This document shows positions 1-7,205 of a DNA stretch of 10,937 nt, piece after piece. The stretch comes from JAWXUT01 sp044426075 (GTDB lineage Bacteria > Bacillota > Clostridia > Christensenellales > DTU072). The stretch covers positions 1 to 10,937 of the forward strand of contig JAWXUT010000056.1 in assembly GCA_044426075.1 (NCBI GenBank), read 5' to 3'. How positions within the stretch are numbered: position 1 is the stretch's first letter; every line of letters starts with the position of its first letter. The position numbers and the translations under genes were made by a program. The notes under the pieces are model-generated. The model did no database searches, was not told the DNA's origin, and was given only the letters and a program-made list of their open reading frames with translations.

Positions 1-169
1 TCTCACGGATGCTACCGTTTTTACGAGCGATTACTGTGCCTTCAAAAGCTTGAAGTCTTTCGCGTGTACCTTCAATAACTTTAACGAAAACTTTAATGTT
101 GTCGCCAATGTTAAATGCAGGAAGATCGGTTCTTAAACCTTCTTTCTCAATGATGTCGATAATGTTCAT
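1..169 (-). CDS. rplS: 50S ribosomal protein L19 (5' part; continues beyond the window)
   Basis: The first 56 residues of ribosomal protein L19 are visible; the 3' half lies left of the window. L19 is a large-subunit protein at the 30S-50S interface. The visible sequence starts MNIIDIIEKEGLRTDLPAF, followed by GDNIKVFVKV, EGTRERLQAFEGTVIARK and NGSIRE, which is the standard bacterial L19 N-terminus almost residue for residue. The ATG at 169 is preceded by a perfect GGAGGT (minus strand, 177-182) at seven-base spacing, so the start is secure. The gene has its own promoter and a structured leader, so here it begins a transcript rather than following trmD directly. No oddity is seen in the visible part. 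Confidence 0.96.
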   Translation of the reverse strand, partial: MNIIDIIEKEGLRTDLPAFNIGDNIKVFVKVIEGTRERLQAFEGTVIARKNGSIRE

Positions 170-251
170 TTGACTTACCTCCATAGTATATAATGATGTA
201 CGTGTAAGTTGTAATTTTGAGCGTGCTCGCTTACATAGGTCCATCACAGTC
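170..251 (-). ncRNA. Structured 5' leader of rplS (L19 leader-like)
   Basis: The predicted rplS transcript has about 80 nt of untranslated leader with nested complementary arms. The outer helix pairs TGATG (RNA sense; window 242-246) with CATCA (194-198). An inner helix of six pairs joins TGTAAG (230-235) to CTTACA (203-208). Inside it a small hairpin, GAG-CGTG-CTC on the plus strand, lies at 219-228. The ribosome binding site lies just downstream of the outer helix. Low-GC Gram-positive bacteria are known to carry an L19 leader thought to mediate autoregulation by the ribosomal protein. Position and nested stems fit that class, but I assigned it by eye without a covariance model. Confidence 0.5.
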
Positions 252-257
252 GTTGAC

Positions 258-286
258 ATCATACCAAATTTAGAAAGTAATTTCAA
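258..286 (-). promoter_or_regulatory. Sigma-A promoter of rplS
   Basis: Read on the minus strand, TTGAAA (281-286) is separated by exactly 17 bases from TATGAT (258-263). The -10 box is preceded by TGG, giving a TG-extended -10. Transcription should begin near 251. Immediately upstream of the -35 (about 287-320) are long A-tracts on the minus strand, AAAAAA and AAAAAAAA, which look like an UP element, common at strong ribosomal-protein promoters. Confidence 0.75.
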
Positions 287-443
287 GTAATTTTACAAAG
301 TTTTTTAAATTTTTTTTATTCTGTTTACTTTTGCTTATATAATGATTTAAATATTAAAGCAAAAATCAAATAATATTGCCCGTGTTGCAAAAATAAAAGT
401 TTTGTATAATTGTGTCGATATGGGTTAATCTGCATATAATAGG

Positions 444-472
444 TTTACAATTTGAGTTGAATGTGATACAAT
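444..472 (+). promoter_or_regulatory. Sigma-A promoter of the helicase-led operon
   Basis: TTTACA (444-449) is followed after 17 bases by TACAAT (467-472). TGA precedes the -10, making it a TG-extended -10. The predicted start near 479 gives a short leader of about 25 nt ahead of the ATG at 505, with AGGAGA at 492-497 as ribosome binding site. Other TATAAT-like hexamers at 405-410 and 435-440 lack a well-spaced -35. Between this promoter and the rplS UP element (about 320-443) I see only AT-rich sequence. Confidence 0.72.
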
Positions 473-504
473 ATATTTATATTTAGTGTTTAGGAGAAGT
501 TACG

Positions 505-3500
505 ATGAACCCCATTTATAGAAAATACAAAGAAAGGTTTATACAAATTAGTGGCAGAAATCGCAGTTTGTATTTAAAAAATATCGTAAAAAAATACAGT
601 TATGATGTGGGAAGCATTATGGAGAATCGTGCTGACACCGATGATTTTACCGATTTTTTATGGCATAAGCGCAATAGTTTTACATTAGTTGACAACAAAG
701 TTGTTGCTAAAATAGTTACACGCGCACAAAAATTAGAGGCACAAGAAACTGAGGCAGCTTTTGCCCCCTTTGATGCACTAGCAGCGGCTGATGATGCTGT
801 TGATTTGCAATTTGATGAGATTGCTGCCCCAATAAAATCAGCGCCAATTAAACCCGATAAAGAAAAAGTTTCTGCAAGGCTTGAGCGCGAAATTGCCTCA
901 TTGAGATATTTAAAAAGAGAAGTTGAAGAGCTAGAAAAAGAGACTGGCAGATACGAATTATTTTTAGGCTATCCCTTTGTTGTAGGCGATTTAACGAGCG
1001 ATATACCATTAAAAGCGCCACTTATGCTGTTTCCCGTAACACTCACGATAGAAAAAGAAGAGGCTATTTTACGCGCTGTACCAAACCAACCAATAATGTA
1101 CAACAAGGCATTTTTGTTGGCATACACAAAAGAGCGCAATATTAAAGATATTATGGTTCAAGAGTTTGACCCAATTAACGACAACTTTGCCGAAAATATT
1201 CAAGCCGCTATCGACTACTTAATTAAAAATAACATTAAATTAAAACCTGCAAGACGCAAATCTTTGGTGCCTTTTGACGCATCTCAAGACACTCGCATCG
1301 ACGGATTAGAAATTAGAAATATGGCTGTTCTTGGCAGATTCCCTCTTGCAAATTCAATATATAATGATTACCTTGTTTTAGAAAAAGATAACCTTACCAC
1401 ATCATCAATTGATGCGCTTTTATCCACTGCAAATTCAAGCAAAAATGAAGGTAAAATAATTATTCCTAAACGCAAGTTTTTTCAGAAAACGGTTACCCAA
1501 ACCCCCTCAAATGAGCCCCTATTCTACGAAATTAATGACCTTGATTATACGCAAGAATATGCGCTTTCTGAGATAGCAGATAAAGATAACATTGTAATTT
1601 ATGGCCCACCCGGAACGGGCAAATCACAAACCATAGTTAACATCATAAGTGATGCACTTTGCAAAAAGAAAAAGGTGCTTGTTGTAAGCCAAAAGCGAGC
1701 CGCGCTAGATGTTGTATTTAGCAGACTTGGCAAATTAAACAACAAGGCGATGCTAATCCCCGACCCAGAAAAAGACAAGATAACATTCTTTGAACGTTTA
1801 CGCGATATGCACGCAATCACCTCAATGAGGGATTATGATGTAGATATCCACGAGCATCGCAATGTTGAATTAAATATTCGCAACGAGCTTGCAACACTAG
1901 AAGGTATCAGCGCCACACTTTTCACAAAGACGGCGTTTGGGCTTACTTTACAACAGATGTATGCAGCAAGCTACAACATCGGCAAAAACACAACTGACTA
2001 CGATTTTTACAATGAGTTGCAAAAAACCGGCATTATAAAGCGCAACTATCCCGAACTCAGCAAAGATATTAAGTTGATTAAGGATAAGAGCCTTGCAAAG
2101 CTTTTTGTTACAATGCACGATTTACTTGCAAATAATGAGATGATTATGCACGTGTTGCCTAATTTAGAGATGCACGCGTTAAAAGAAGCACAATCATTTA
2201 TCACCAAGCTACTTAACAAGAAACTTGTGCCATTTGACAATTCAAAATATCCATATAGCAGATATTTAACTACATTTTATTTAGAAAAAGATGTTGCAGA
2301 CCGCAAATCAATAGCGCAAGTAGCCGACATTATAACAAGCGTAAAGCACCCATCGTTGTCAAAGGTGGTTACGGCGTGCCACTTCCCTCTTTTATGGCCA
2401 GTGTATCCAATTGTAAAAACAAAGTACAATGGATATCGTGAGGATATCAAAATAGATTTAAACATAGCTTGCCGTGCACTTGAAGACCACGAAAAAGAAT
2501 ACAGAGTTATTGCAAATGTATTAGACACTGAAGGCTATGCAATGGCAATAGGCAGTTTGATTAACGGCAATGTGGATTTCATAAGGAAGCTACAACGCAC
2601 GCTAGAAAACTATGTTAAGTATCGCGACATGACACAAGCATTACAAGCATTGTCAGTTAATGTACGTGAAATTTTAGAGTTTGCATATAAAAATAGTGAT
2701 ATGACCGTAAAAGGCCTAAATGCAACAATTGATAAGATTGTTCCTATAAGAATTTATCACGAAATCGTACAAAACGACAGTTATATTGAAGAATTTTTGT
2801 GCAAGACCGTCACTTTTGGCGAGTTAAGACAGCGTATAATTTCTTTAAAAGAAGAACAACGCGTAATCAGTTTAGCACTAGCCAATGATTCGTTTGGAAA
2901 AAGCTATGCTGACTATTTTAACAAGCACAATAACAAGGATTTCCTATACGAGATACAAAAACAACGCGGATTAAAACCAATAAGGCGTATGTTTGAATAT
3001 TTTGAGCAGTATTTGTTGAGGTTGTTCCCTTGTTGGTTGTTGAGCCCAGATGTGGTTAGCACAATACTTCCACTAAAGTCCGACCTCTTTGACTTGATTG
3101 TTTTTGATGAAGCGAGCCAAGTGTTCATTGAATCGGCAATACCCGCAATTTATCGCGGAACAAAAGTAGTAGTTGCAGGTGACAACAAACAGTTGCGTCC
3201 AACTGCGGGATTTGTAAAGCGTTATTTTGGCGACACAGCTTATATGGATCCCAATATGGATTTATCCACACAAGCCGCCCTAGAAGTTGAAAGTTTGTTG
3301 GATTTAGCAACAGCTAGATACACCCCAGTATATTTAAGTTATCATTATAGAAGCAATCACGCCGAACTAATTGATTTTAGCAACGCAGCATTCTATGACA
3401 ATAAATTACAAATTGCACCAAATATTGCAAGGAACGATAGTGATGTTCCTATAAGCCGAATAAAAGTAAAAGGCACATGGCAAAACAGACACAATCACGA

Positions 3501-4404
3501 AGAAGCTGTTGCCGTTGTAAAATTGGTGCGAAGCATTATGCGCGAACGCGAGTTTAACGAGAGTATCGGCATAGTGACCTTTAACACAGAGCAAAAGGAA
3601 TATATTGAAGATTTGCTTGATGCTGAAGGTGAAAAAGTTAAAATTTTCGCAAAACAACTTGACAATGAAAGGAAACGCATTGTTGACGGCGAGAATGCGA
3701 GTTTGTTTGTCAAAAATCTTGAAAACGTGCAAGGTGACGAGCGCGATATCATTATTTTTAGCATAGGGTATGCCCGCAACGATTGCGATAAAGTGGTTAC
3801 GCAGTTTGGTTCACTTTCAATGGAAGGTGGAGAAAACCGCTTAAACGTAGCAATCACGCGCGCTAAAAAGAAAATTTATGTAGTTACAAGTATAGAGCCA
3901 GAAGAGCTTGACAGAGTAGAAACCAATAAAAATATGGGTCCGAAACTCTTAAAGCGCTATTTGCAATATGTAAGAGCCGTTTCCGAACGCGATGTTCCCG
4001 AAGTTAAACGCATACTTGATTCACTTCACACCACAAATAAACCAACAGAAATTGTTGGTGCGTATGAAAGTCAAATAAAAACCGCGCTAGAAAAGTTAGG
4101 TTATGATGTAGATATTAACTTAGGCAACACAAAATACAAACTCTCATTAGGTGTGTATGATAAAGCACTAAATCAATATGTTTTGGGAATTGAATGTGAT
4201 TATCAAGCATTTAACAGCACCGAAAGCGTACTTGAACGCGATGTTTTCCGCATCAAATTCCTAGAAAGTAGGGGTTGGAAGATAATGCGTGTATGGTCAC
4301 GCGACTGGTGGTTATCACCAAGCAAGGTGCTAGATGATATTGTTAGCGCCATAGAGAGTGAAAAAAGGCAACTCACTGCCAAAAAATTACAAGAGGAGAC
4401 TTAA
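505..4404 (+). CDS. DUF4011-like / SF1 (DNA2-NAM7) helicase with C-terminal PD-(D/E)XK (Vsr-like) domain
   Basis: This is a large ATP-dependent nucleic-acid helicase. The N-terminus has GRNRSLYL (17-24), a charged probable coiled coil (119-147) and APLMLFPV (171-178), resembling DUF4011. Helicase motifs follow: Gln350, Walker A GPPGTGKS (367-374), Walker B DEASQ (868-872), GDNKQLRPT (892-900), YHYRSNH (946-952), QGDERD (1076-1081) and NVAITRA (1114-1120), with arginine finger candidates R949 and R1119. About 490 residues of unrecognised sequence separate motifs I and II. Residues 1187-1289 match the restriction-endonuclease-like domain that ends such proteins (GIECD 1228-1232, then GWKIMRVWSRDWW). 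The usual first acidic residue of that nuclease appears to be Ser1214. The order DUF4011-helicase-Vsr is that of a single-protein anti-phage system, but a chromosomal repair or RNA/DNA-processing role is equally possible. The ATG at 505 has AGGAGA at good spacing. It is first in a five-gene operon. Confidence 0.85.
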   Translation: MNPIYRKYKERFIQISGRNRSLYLKNIVKKYSYDVGSIMENRADTDDFTDFLWHKRNSFTLVDNKVVAKIVTRAQKLEAQETEAAFAPFDALAAADDAVDLQFDEIAAPIKSAPIKPDKEKVSARLEREIASLRYLKREVEELEKETGRYELFLGYPFVVGDLTSDIPLKAPLMLFPVTLTIEKEEAILRAVPNQPIMYNKAFLLAYTKERNIKDIMVQEFDPINDNFAENIQAAIDYLIKNNIKLKPARRKSLVPFDASQDTRIDGLEIRNMAVLGRFPLANSIYNDYLVLEKDNLTTSSIDALLSTANSSKNEGKIIIPKRKFFQKTVTQTPSNEPLFYEINDLDYTQEYALSEIADKDNIVIYGPPGTGKSQTIVNIISDALCKKKKVLVVSQKRAALDVVFSRLGKLNNKAMLIPDPEKDKITFFERLRDMHAITSMRDYDVDIHEHRNVELNIRNELATLEGISATLFTKTAFGLTLQQMYAASYNIGKNTTDYDFYNELQKTGIIKRNYPELSKDIKLIKDKSLAKLFVTMHDLLANNEMIMHVLPNLEMHALKEAQSFITKLLNKKLVPFDNSKYPYSRYLTTFYLEKDVADRKSIAQVADIITSVKHPSLSKVVTACHFPLLWPVYPIVKTKYNGYREDIKIDLNIACRALEDHEKEYRVIANVLDTEGYAMAIGSLINGNVDFIRKLQRTLENYVKYRDMTQALQALSVNVREILEFAYKNSDMTVKGLNATIDKIVPIRIYHEIVQNDSYIEEFLCKTVTFGELRQRIISLKEEQRVISLALANDSFGKSYADYFNKHNNKDFLYEIQKQRGLKPIRRMFEYFEQYLLRLFPCWLLSPDVVSTILPLKSDLFDLIVFDEASQVFIESAIPAIYRGTKVVVAGDNKQLRPTAGFVKRYFGDTAYMDPNMDLSTQAALEVESLLDLATARYTPVYLSYHYRSNHAELIDFSNAAFYDNKLQIAPNIARNDSDVPISRIKVKGTWQNRHNHEEAVAVVKLVRSIMREREFNESIGIVTFNTEQKEYIEDLLDAEGEKVKIFAKQLDNERKRIVDGENASLFVKNLENVQGDERDIIIFSIGYARNDCDKVVTQFGSLSMEGGENRLNVAITRAKKKIYVVTSIEPEELDRVETNKNMGPKLLKRYLQYVRAVSERDVPEVKRILDSLHTTNKPTEIVGAYESQIKTALEKLGYDVDINLGNTKYKLSLGVYDKALNQYVLGIECDYQAFNSTESVLERDVFRIKFLESRGWKIMRVWSRDWWLSPSKVLDDIVSAIESEKRQLTAKKLQEET

Positions 4405-4406
4405 AC

Positions 4407-5297
4407 ATGACAGCATTTTTTTGCGACAGCAACTGCGAACTAAACTACAAATATCTAGAGGAACTAAATATTACCAACGTAATATATATGCCCTACTCTA
4501 TTTGCGATGAAGAAAAGTATTTTGATATGGGCAAAGCATATGATGCAAAAGCCTTTTTTGACCTAGTTAGAGCGGGCAATACCCCAAAGACATCAGCTTT
4601 AAACCCAGCTGAATACATCACATATTTTGAACCATTTTTTGCTAAGGGTGAAGATATTTTCTATGTATCATTTAGCCATTCAATGAGCGGAACATTTAAG
4701 TATATGGATATGGCAATAAAAGAACTTAGTGCAAAATATCCTAATGTTAAATTTACTTGTTACGATACAAAGGCAATAAGTATGTCAGCAGGACTTATGG
4801 TTTATGCTGCAGCAAAACAATTCAATGCGGGCAAAAGTGTGGATGAAATTTGTGCTTATTTAGATGAAATTCAACAACATATGCACGCACACGTCACCGT
4901 TGATGATTTACAATATTTAAAACGCGGTGGCAGAATTACTGCAACTTCTGCAATTATTGGTGGGCTATTAAAACTTAAACCTTTAATAAAGCTAGTTGAT
5001 TTCGGAATGCTACAATCTTTTGGCACCGTTCCTGGCAGAAACAAAGCTATGTTGTCTCTTGCAGATGAGGTTATAAAAACAGCAACGGATATAAAAGATT
5101 TCCCAATTGCAATTCTTACTGCAGATTGCAGACCAGAAGCTGAGCGTGTTAAAGCGCGAATACTATCTCAGCTACCAGATGCAACCGTAATACTTTGTGA
5201 TGTAGGCCCAACTATCGGCGCACACTGCGGCCCTGGCACAATTGGCATCTGCTTTAAATCAACATCAACAAGACCAGTTGCACCAAAAGCTAAATAG
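4407..5297 (+). CDS. DegV family protein (fatty-acid-binding, FakB-like)
   Basis: DegV/EDD-fold proteins bind one fatty acid. In Gram-positive bacteria, FakB members present it to the kinase FakA for phosphorylation and entry into phospholipid synthesis. Hallmarks visible: N-terminal FFCDSNCEL (the usual ITDSTADL strand), PKTSALNP with Thr62-Ser63 in the ligand-binding position, the SFSHSMSGT loop (88-96), VDDLQYL followed by KRGGRI (172-177), a KPLI strand, and GRNKAM. At 296 residues it has the usual full length. The ATG at 4407 lies two bases after the helicase stop and has GAGGAG (4393-4398) inside the end of that gene, so co-transcription and probable coupling are expected. No FakA-like kinase is present in the window, and the bound lipid cannot be told from sequence. 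Family assignment is firm; FakB function is inferred. Confidence 0.92.
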   Translation: MTAFFCDSNCELNYKYLEELNITNVIYMPYSICDEEKYFDMGKAYDAKAFFDLVRAGNTPKTSALNPAEYITYFEPFFAKGEDIFYVSFSHSMSGTFKYMDMAIKELSAKYPNVKFTCYDTKAISMSAGLMVYAAAKQFNAGKSVDEICAYLDEIQQHMHAHVTVDDLQYLKRGGRITATSAIIGGLLKLKPLIKLVDFGMLQSFGTVPGRNKAMLSLADEVIKTATDIKDFPIAILTADCRPEAERVKARILSQLPDATVILCDVGPTIGAHCGPGTIGICFKSTSTRPVAPKAK

Positions 5298-5300
5298 ATA

Positions 5301-6266
5301 ATGAAAAAGTGTATTATCATAACGCTAATAATATGCACACTTTGTGTATGCCTAATAGGTTGCACAGAGAGCGCTGAGGGTTATGTGTTTGGCACTTTTT
5401 ATAGTACAGAACTGTCAAGCAATGCAGCCTCATCTTTAACAGATGAGGTTGTTTCTGTTTGGGATGATCTTGATAACATATTTTCTACCAGCATTACTGG
5501 CAGTATTGTATATAATATCAATAACGCAAATAGCAATGAATTGGTAGCTATAGATACTGATTTTTTATATATTTGGGACTTGGCTGTTTCTATGAGTGAG
5601 CTTAGTGCAGTATTTAATCCGTGGTACTTCCCTCTTGTTGAATTGTGGGGATTCTCACCCGATACATACACAGGAGTGGCAACTTCTATTCCAACAGACG
5701 CAGAAATTACAGAGACTTTGTCCTACTGCTCTGCCGATTGTTTTGTTATTGATAGAGCCACTATGACTATTACAAAAACCGACTCGCGCGCGCAAATTGA
5801 CTTTGGAGCTTTTTTGAAGGGATATGCCGTTGATGTTGGAGTTGATATAGTGCAAGATAGTTGTGATGAATATTTAATAAATGTAGGTGGCACAATTGCA
5901 ACTAATCGTAATTTAACAGTTATGGTTACAAATCCCCGTGGCAGTGGATATGTTGCAAGTTTCACGCTTGATAATGAAGCTGTTGCAACTTCTGGCGATT
6001 ATGAACGCTATTATATATATGATGATGTAAGATATAGTCACATAATATCCACCAATGGATATCCATCAATTTGCGGTGATAATATGCCAATTTCGGTTAC
6101 AGTTGTGGGTGCTAGCGCGACATATTGCGACACTTTGTCAACCGTTATTATGATTCTTGGGGAAGGCGCAACCGAGCTTGTTGAAAGTTTAGGTTACTCT
6201 GCCCTAGTTATAACTGAAGACAGCTACTACGTTATGGGGGATAAGAATTTTGACGTCAACTGGTAA
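5301..6266 (+). CDS. apbE: FAD:protein FMN transferase (ApbE family), lipoprotein
   Basis: ApbE uses FAD and Mg2+ to attach FMN covalently to Thr/Ser of extracytoplasmic redox proteins. The N-terminus is a lipoprotein signal: KK, a hydrophobic run (about 5-19), then lipobox LIGC with Cys21 as the lipidated residue, so the enzyme should sit on the outer face of the membrane. Family motifs: PLVELWGF, DFGAFLKGYAVD (167-178), LINVGGTI, TSGDYERYY (about 230-238), YSHII (245-249) and CDTLST (276-281), whose D277 and T281 match the known Mg2+ ligands. The segment after YSHII reads STNGYP instead of the usual DPxTG, a shortened form. The start is three bases after the degV stop and lacks a strong Shine-Dalgarno, suggesting translational coupling. 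Length (321) is normal. No FMN-acceptor domain is seen nearby, so its substrate is encoded elsewhere. Confidence 0.94.
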   Translation: MKKCIIITLIICTLCVCLIGCTESAEGYVFGTFYSTELSSNAASSLTDEVVSVWDDLDNIFSTSITGSIVYNINNANSNELVAIDTDFLYIWDLAVSMSELSAVFNPWYFPLVELWGFSPDTYTGVATSIPTDAEITETLSYCSADCFVIDRATMTITKTDSRAQIDFGAFLKGYAVDVGVDIVQDSCDEYLINVGGTIATNRNLTVMVTNPRGSGYVASFTLDNEAVATSGDYERYYIYDDVRYSHIISTNGYPSICGDNMPISVTVVGASATYCDTLSTVIMILGEGATELVESLGYSALVITEDSYYVMGDKNFDVNW

Positions 6267-6678
6267 TTCAAATGAATTATATTCCGCCTATCGCGCAAAA
6301 AAGGCATTCACTAAATGGGATATTGTGGCTATTGCTCTTATTCTTATAATAGTTGCGGTTTGCCTAATATTTATTTTGGGTGGAGACGACGGCGCCTATG
6401 CAGATATTTATTATAACGGCGAGCTTATTCTGTCTGTTCCTTTAGATGAAGACGCAGAATTTACATTATATGATGTTGCGGGCGAACCAACCTTTTCTGT
6501 TATAGACAATGCCATTGCGATTATTGATGTGGATTGTCCCAATCAAATTTGCGTCCACACCGACTACATAAGCCAAGATAATGAGCGCATAGTTTGCCTT
6601 CCAAACAAAATAACTGTTGTGATTCGCGCAGATAGCGATGATTCATTTGTTGTTACTGGAGGTGTTAGTTATGCTTGA
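6250..6678 (+). CDS. NusG domain II-containing membrane-anchored protein (EetA-like)
   Basis: This 142-residue protein has a short basic cytoplasmic end (K17-K23), one membrane helix (about 24-44) and an external domain of the NusG_II (DUF1312) type. Diagnostic residues are DCPNQIC (Cys96, Cys101) and IVCLPNKITVVI (Cys116 in the CLPNK turn). Despite the name, it is not a transcription factor. Such proteins recur beside ApbE and Gx-transporter genes, and as I recall the Listeria extracellular-electron-transfer protein EetA belongs to this type. The start is a TTG at 6250 with GGGGGAT (6236-6242) upstream, overlapping apbE by 17 bases; no in-frame ATG occurs before the membrane helix. It ends in TGA. 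The molecular function of the domain is unknown; the three conserved cysteines suggest a structural or redox role, which is inference. Confidence 0.85.
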   Translation: MTSTGNSNELYSAYRAKKAFTKWDIVAIALILIIVAVCLIFILGGDDGAYADIYYNGELILSVPLDEDAEFTLYDVAGEPTFSVIDNAIAIIDVDCPNQICVHTDYISQDNERIVCLPNKITVVIRADSDDSFVVTGGVSYA

Positions 6679-7177
6679 TAATGCAAAAAAAGTAGCTAGC
6701 ACGGCAATTTTACTTGCAATTGCACTTGTTGTGGGCATAGTAGAAAACAGCTTGCCTTCAATTGTACCCGCACTTCCTTTTATAAGACTGGGGCTAAGCA
6801 ATACCATTATTTTGTTTTCACTAGTAACCGTTGGATATACAAGAACCGCCGTTATTGGTATCGGAAAATCCACTATTGTGCCTATTTTTGTCGGCAATCC
6901 TATTATGATACTATATTCACTCCCCGCTACATTAATTTCACTAACTGTGGCATATGGATTATTAAAAATTAAAAAATTGGGGCTTGTACTAATAAGTGCA
7001 ATAAGCGCGGTTGTGCATATTGTTATACAACTTGTTGTGGCTCAAATTGCAACAGGCACCCCCTATGTTTGGGGATATCTGCCCTACCTTGCACTAACTA
7101 GCATTGTTGCGGGTGCTGCAACTGGAATAGTGGCATACTTGTTGGTTGCCCACTTGCCCGAAAATATCGTACACTAA
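6671..7177 (+). CDS. Gx transporter family / heptaprenyl diphosphate synthase component I-like membrane protein (EetB-like)
   Basis: This is a 168-residue, very hydrophobic protein with about five or six membrane segments (roughly 8-25, 40-55, 58-75, 78-98, 103-126 and 138-160). Family features are IRLGLSN (38-44), LYSLPATLISL (81-91), VHIVIQLVVAQ (115-125) and a Gly/Ala-rich last helix. The family is named after HepS component I but looks like a substrate-binding integral membrane subunit; its substrate here is unknown. It typically neighbours NusG-II proteins and prenyl synthases, and as I recall EetB of Gram-positive extracellular electron transfer loci belongs here. The ATG at 6671 is preferred over an upstream frame extension to 6638 because GGAGGT (6658-6663) stands seven bases before it. 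It overlaps the previous gene by eight bases and is the last gene before the terminator. Confidence 0.87.
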   Translation: MLDNAKKVASTAILLAIALVVGIVENSLPSIVPALPFIRLGLSNTIILFSLVTVGYTRTAVIGIGKSTIVPIFVGNPIMILYSLPATLISLTVAYGLLKIKKLGLVLISAISAVVHIVIQLVVAQIATGTPYVWGYLPYLALTSIVAGAATGIVAYLLVAHLPENIVH

Positions 7178-7205
7178 AAAACCCGCTAATAGCGGATTTT
7201 TATTT
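7176..7205. terminator. Probable bidirectional intrinsic terminator between convergent operons
   Basis: CCGCT (7183-7187) and AGCGG (7191-7195) form a five-pair GC-rich stem around the loop AAT. An A-run lies on the left (7176-7181) and a T-run on the right (7197-7203), so a U-tract follows the hairpin in either direction. It begins at the stop of the Gx-transporter gene and ends at the stop of dinB, occupying the whole 22-bp gap. Confidence 0.82.

Noticed and set aside
253..281. TTGACA at 253-258 on the plus strand as a -35 box
   Set aside because: No -10-like hexamer follows at 16-18 bases. The bases fall between the rplS -10 and start site on the other strand.
300..325. T-rich run after rplS regulatory sequence as an intrinsic terminator
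   Set aside because: No GC-containing stem precedes it. It is better explained as the UP element of the divergent rplS promoter.
385..410. TTGCAA and TATAAT as an alternative promoter for the helicase operon
   Set aside because: The spacer is only 14 bases and the -35 is poor. The TTTACA-17-TACAAT pair at 444-472 is better and closer to the gene.
3495..3857. Minus-strand open frame of 120 codons inside the helicase gene
   Set aside because: It is antisense to conserved helicase motifs, has no recognisable family and no ribosome binding site.
6638..6670. Upstream start of the Gx transporter gene at 6638
   Set aside because: It lies within the NusG-II gene and lacks a ribosome binding site. 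The ATG at 6671 has GGAGGT at ideal spacing.
6250..6678. NusG domain II gene as transcription elongation factor NusG
   Set aside because: There is no NGN or KOW domain. A membrane helix precedes the domain and the Cys motifs are those of the extracytoplasmic NusG_II family.
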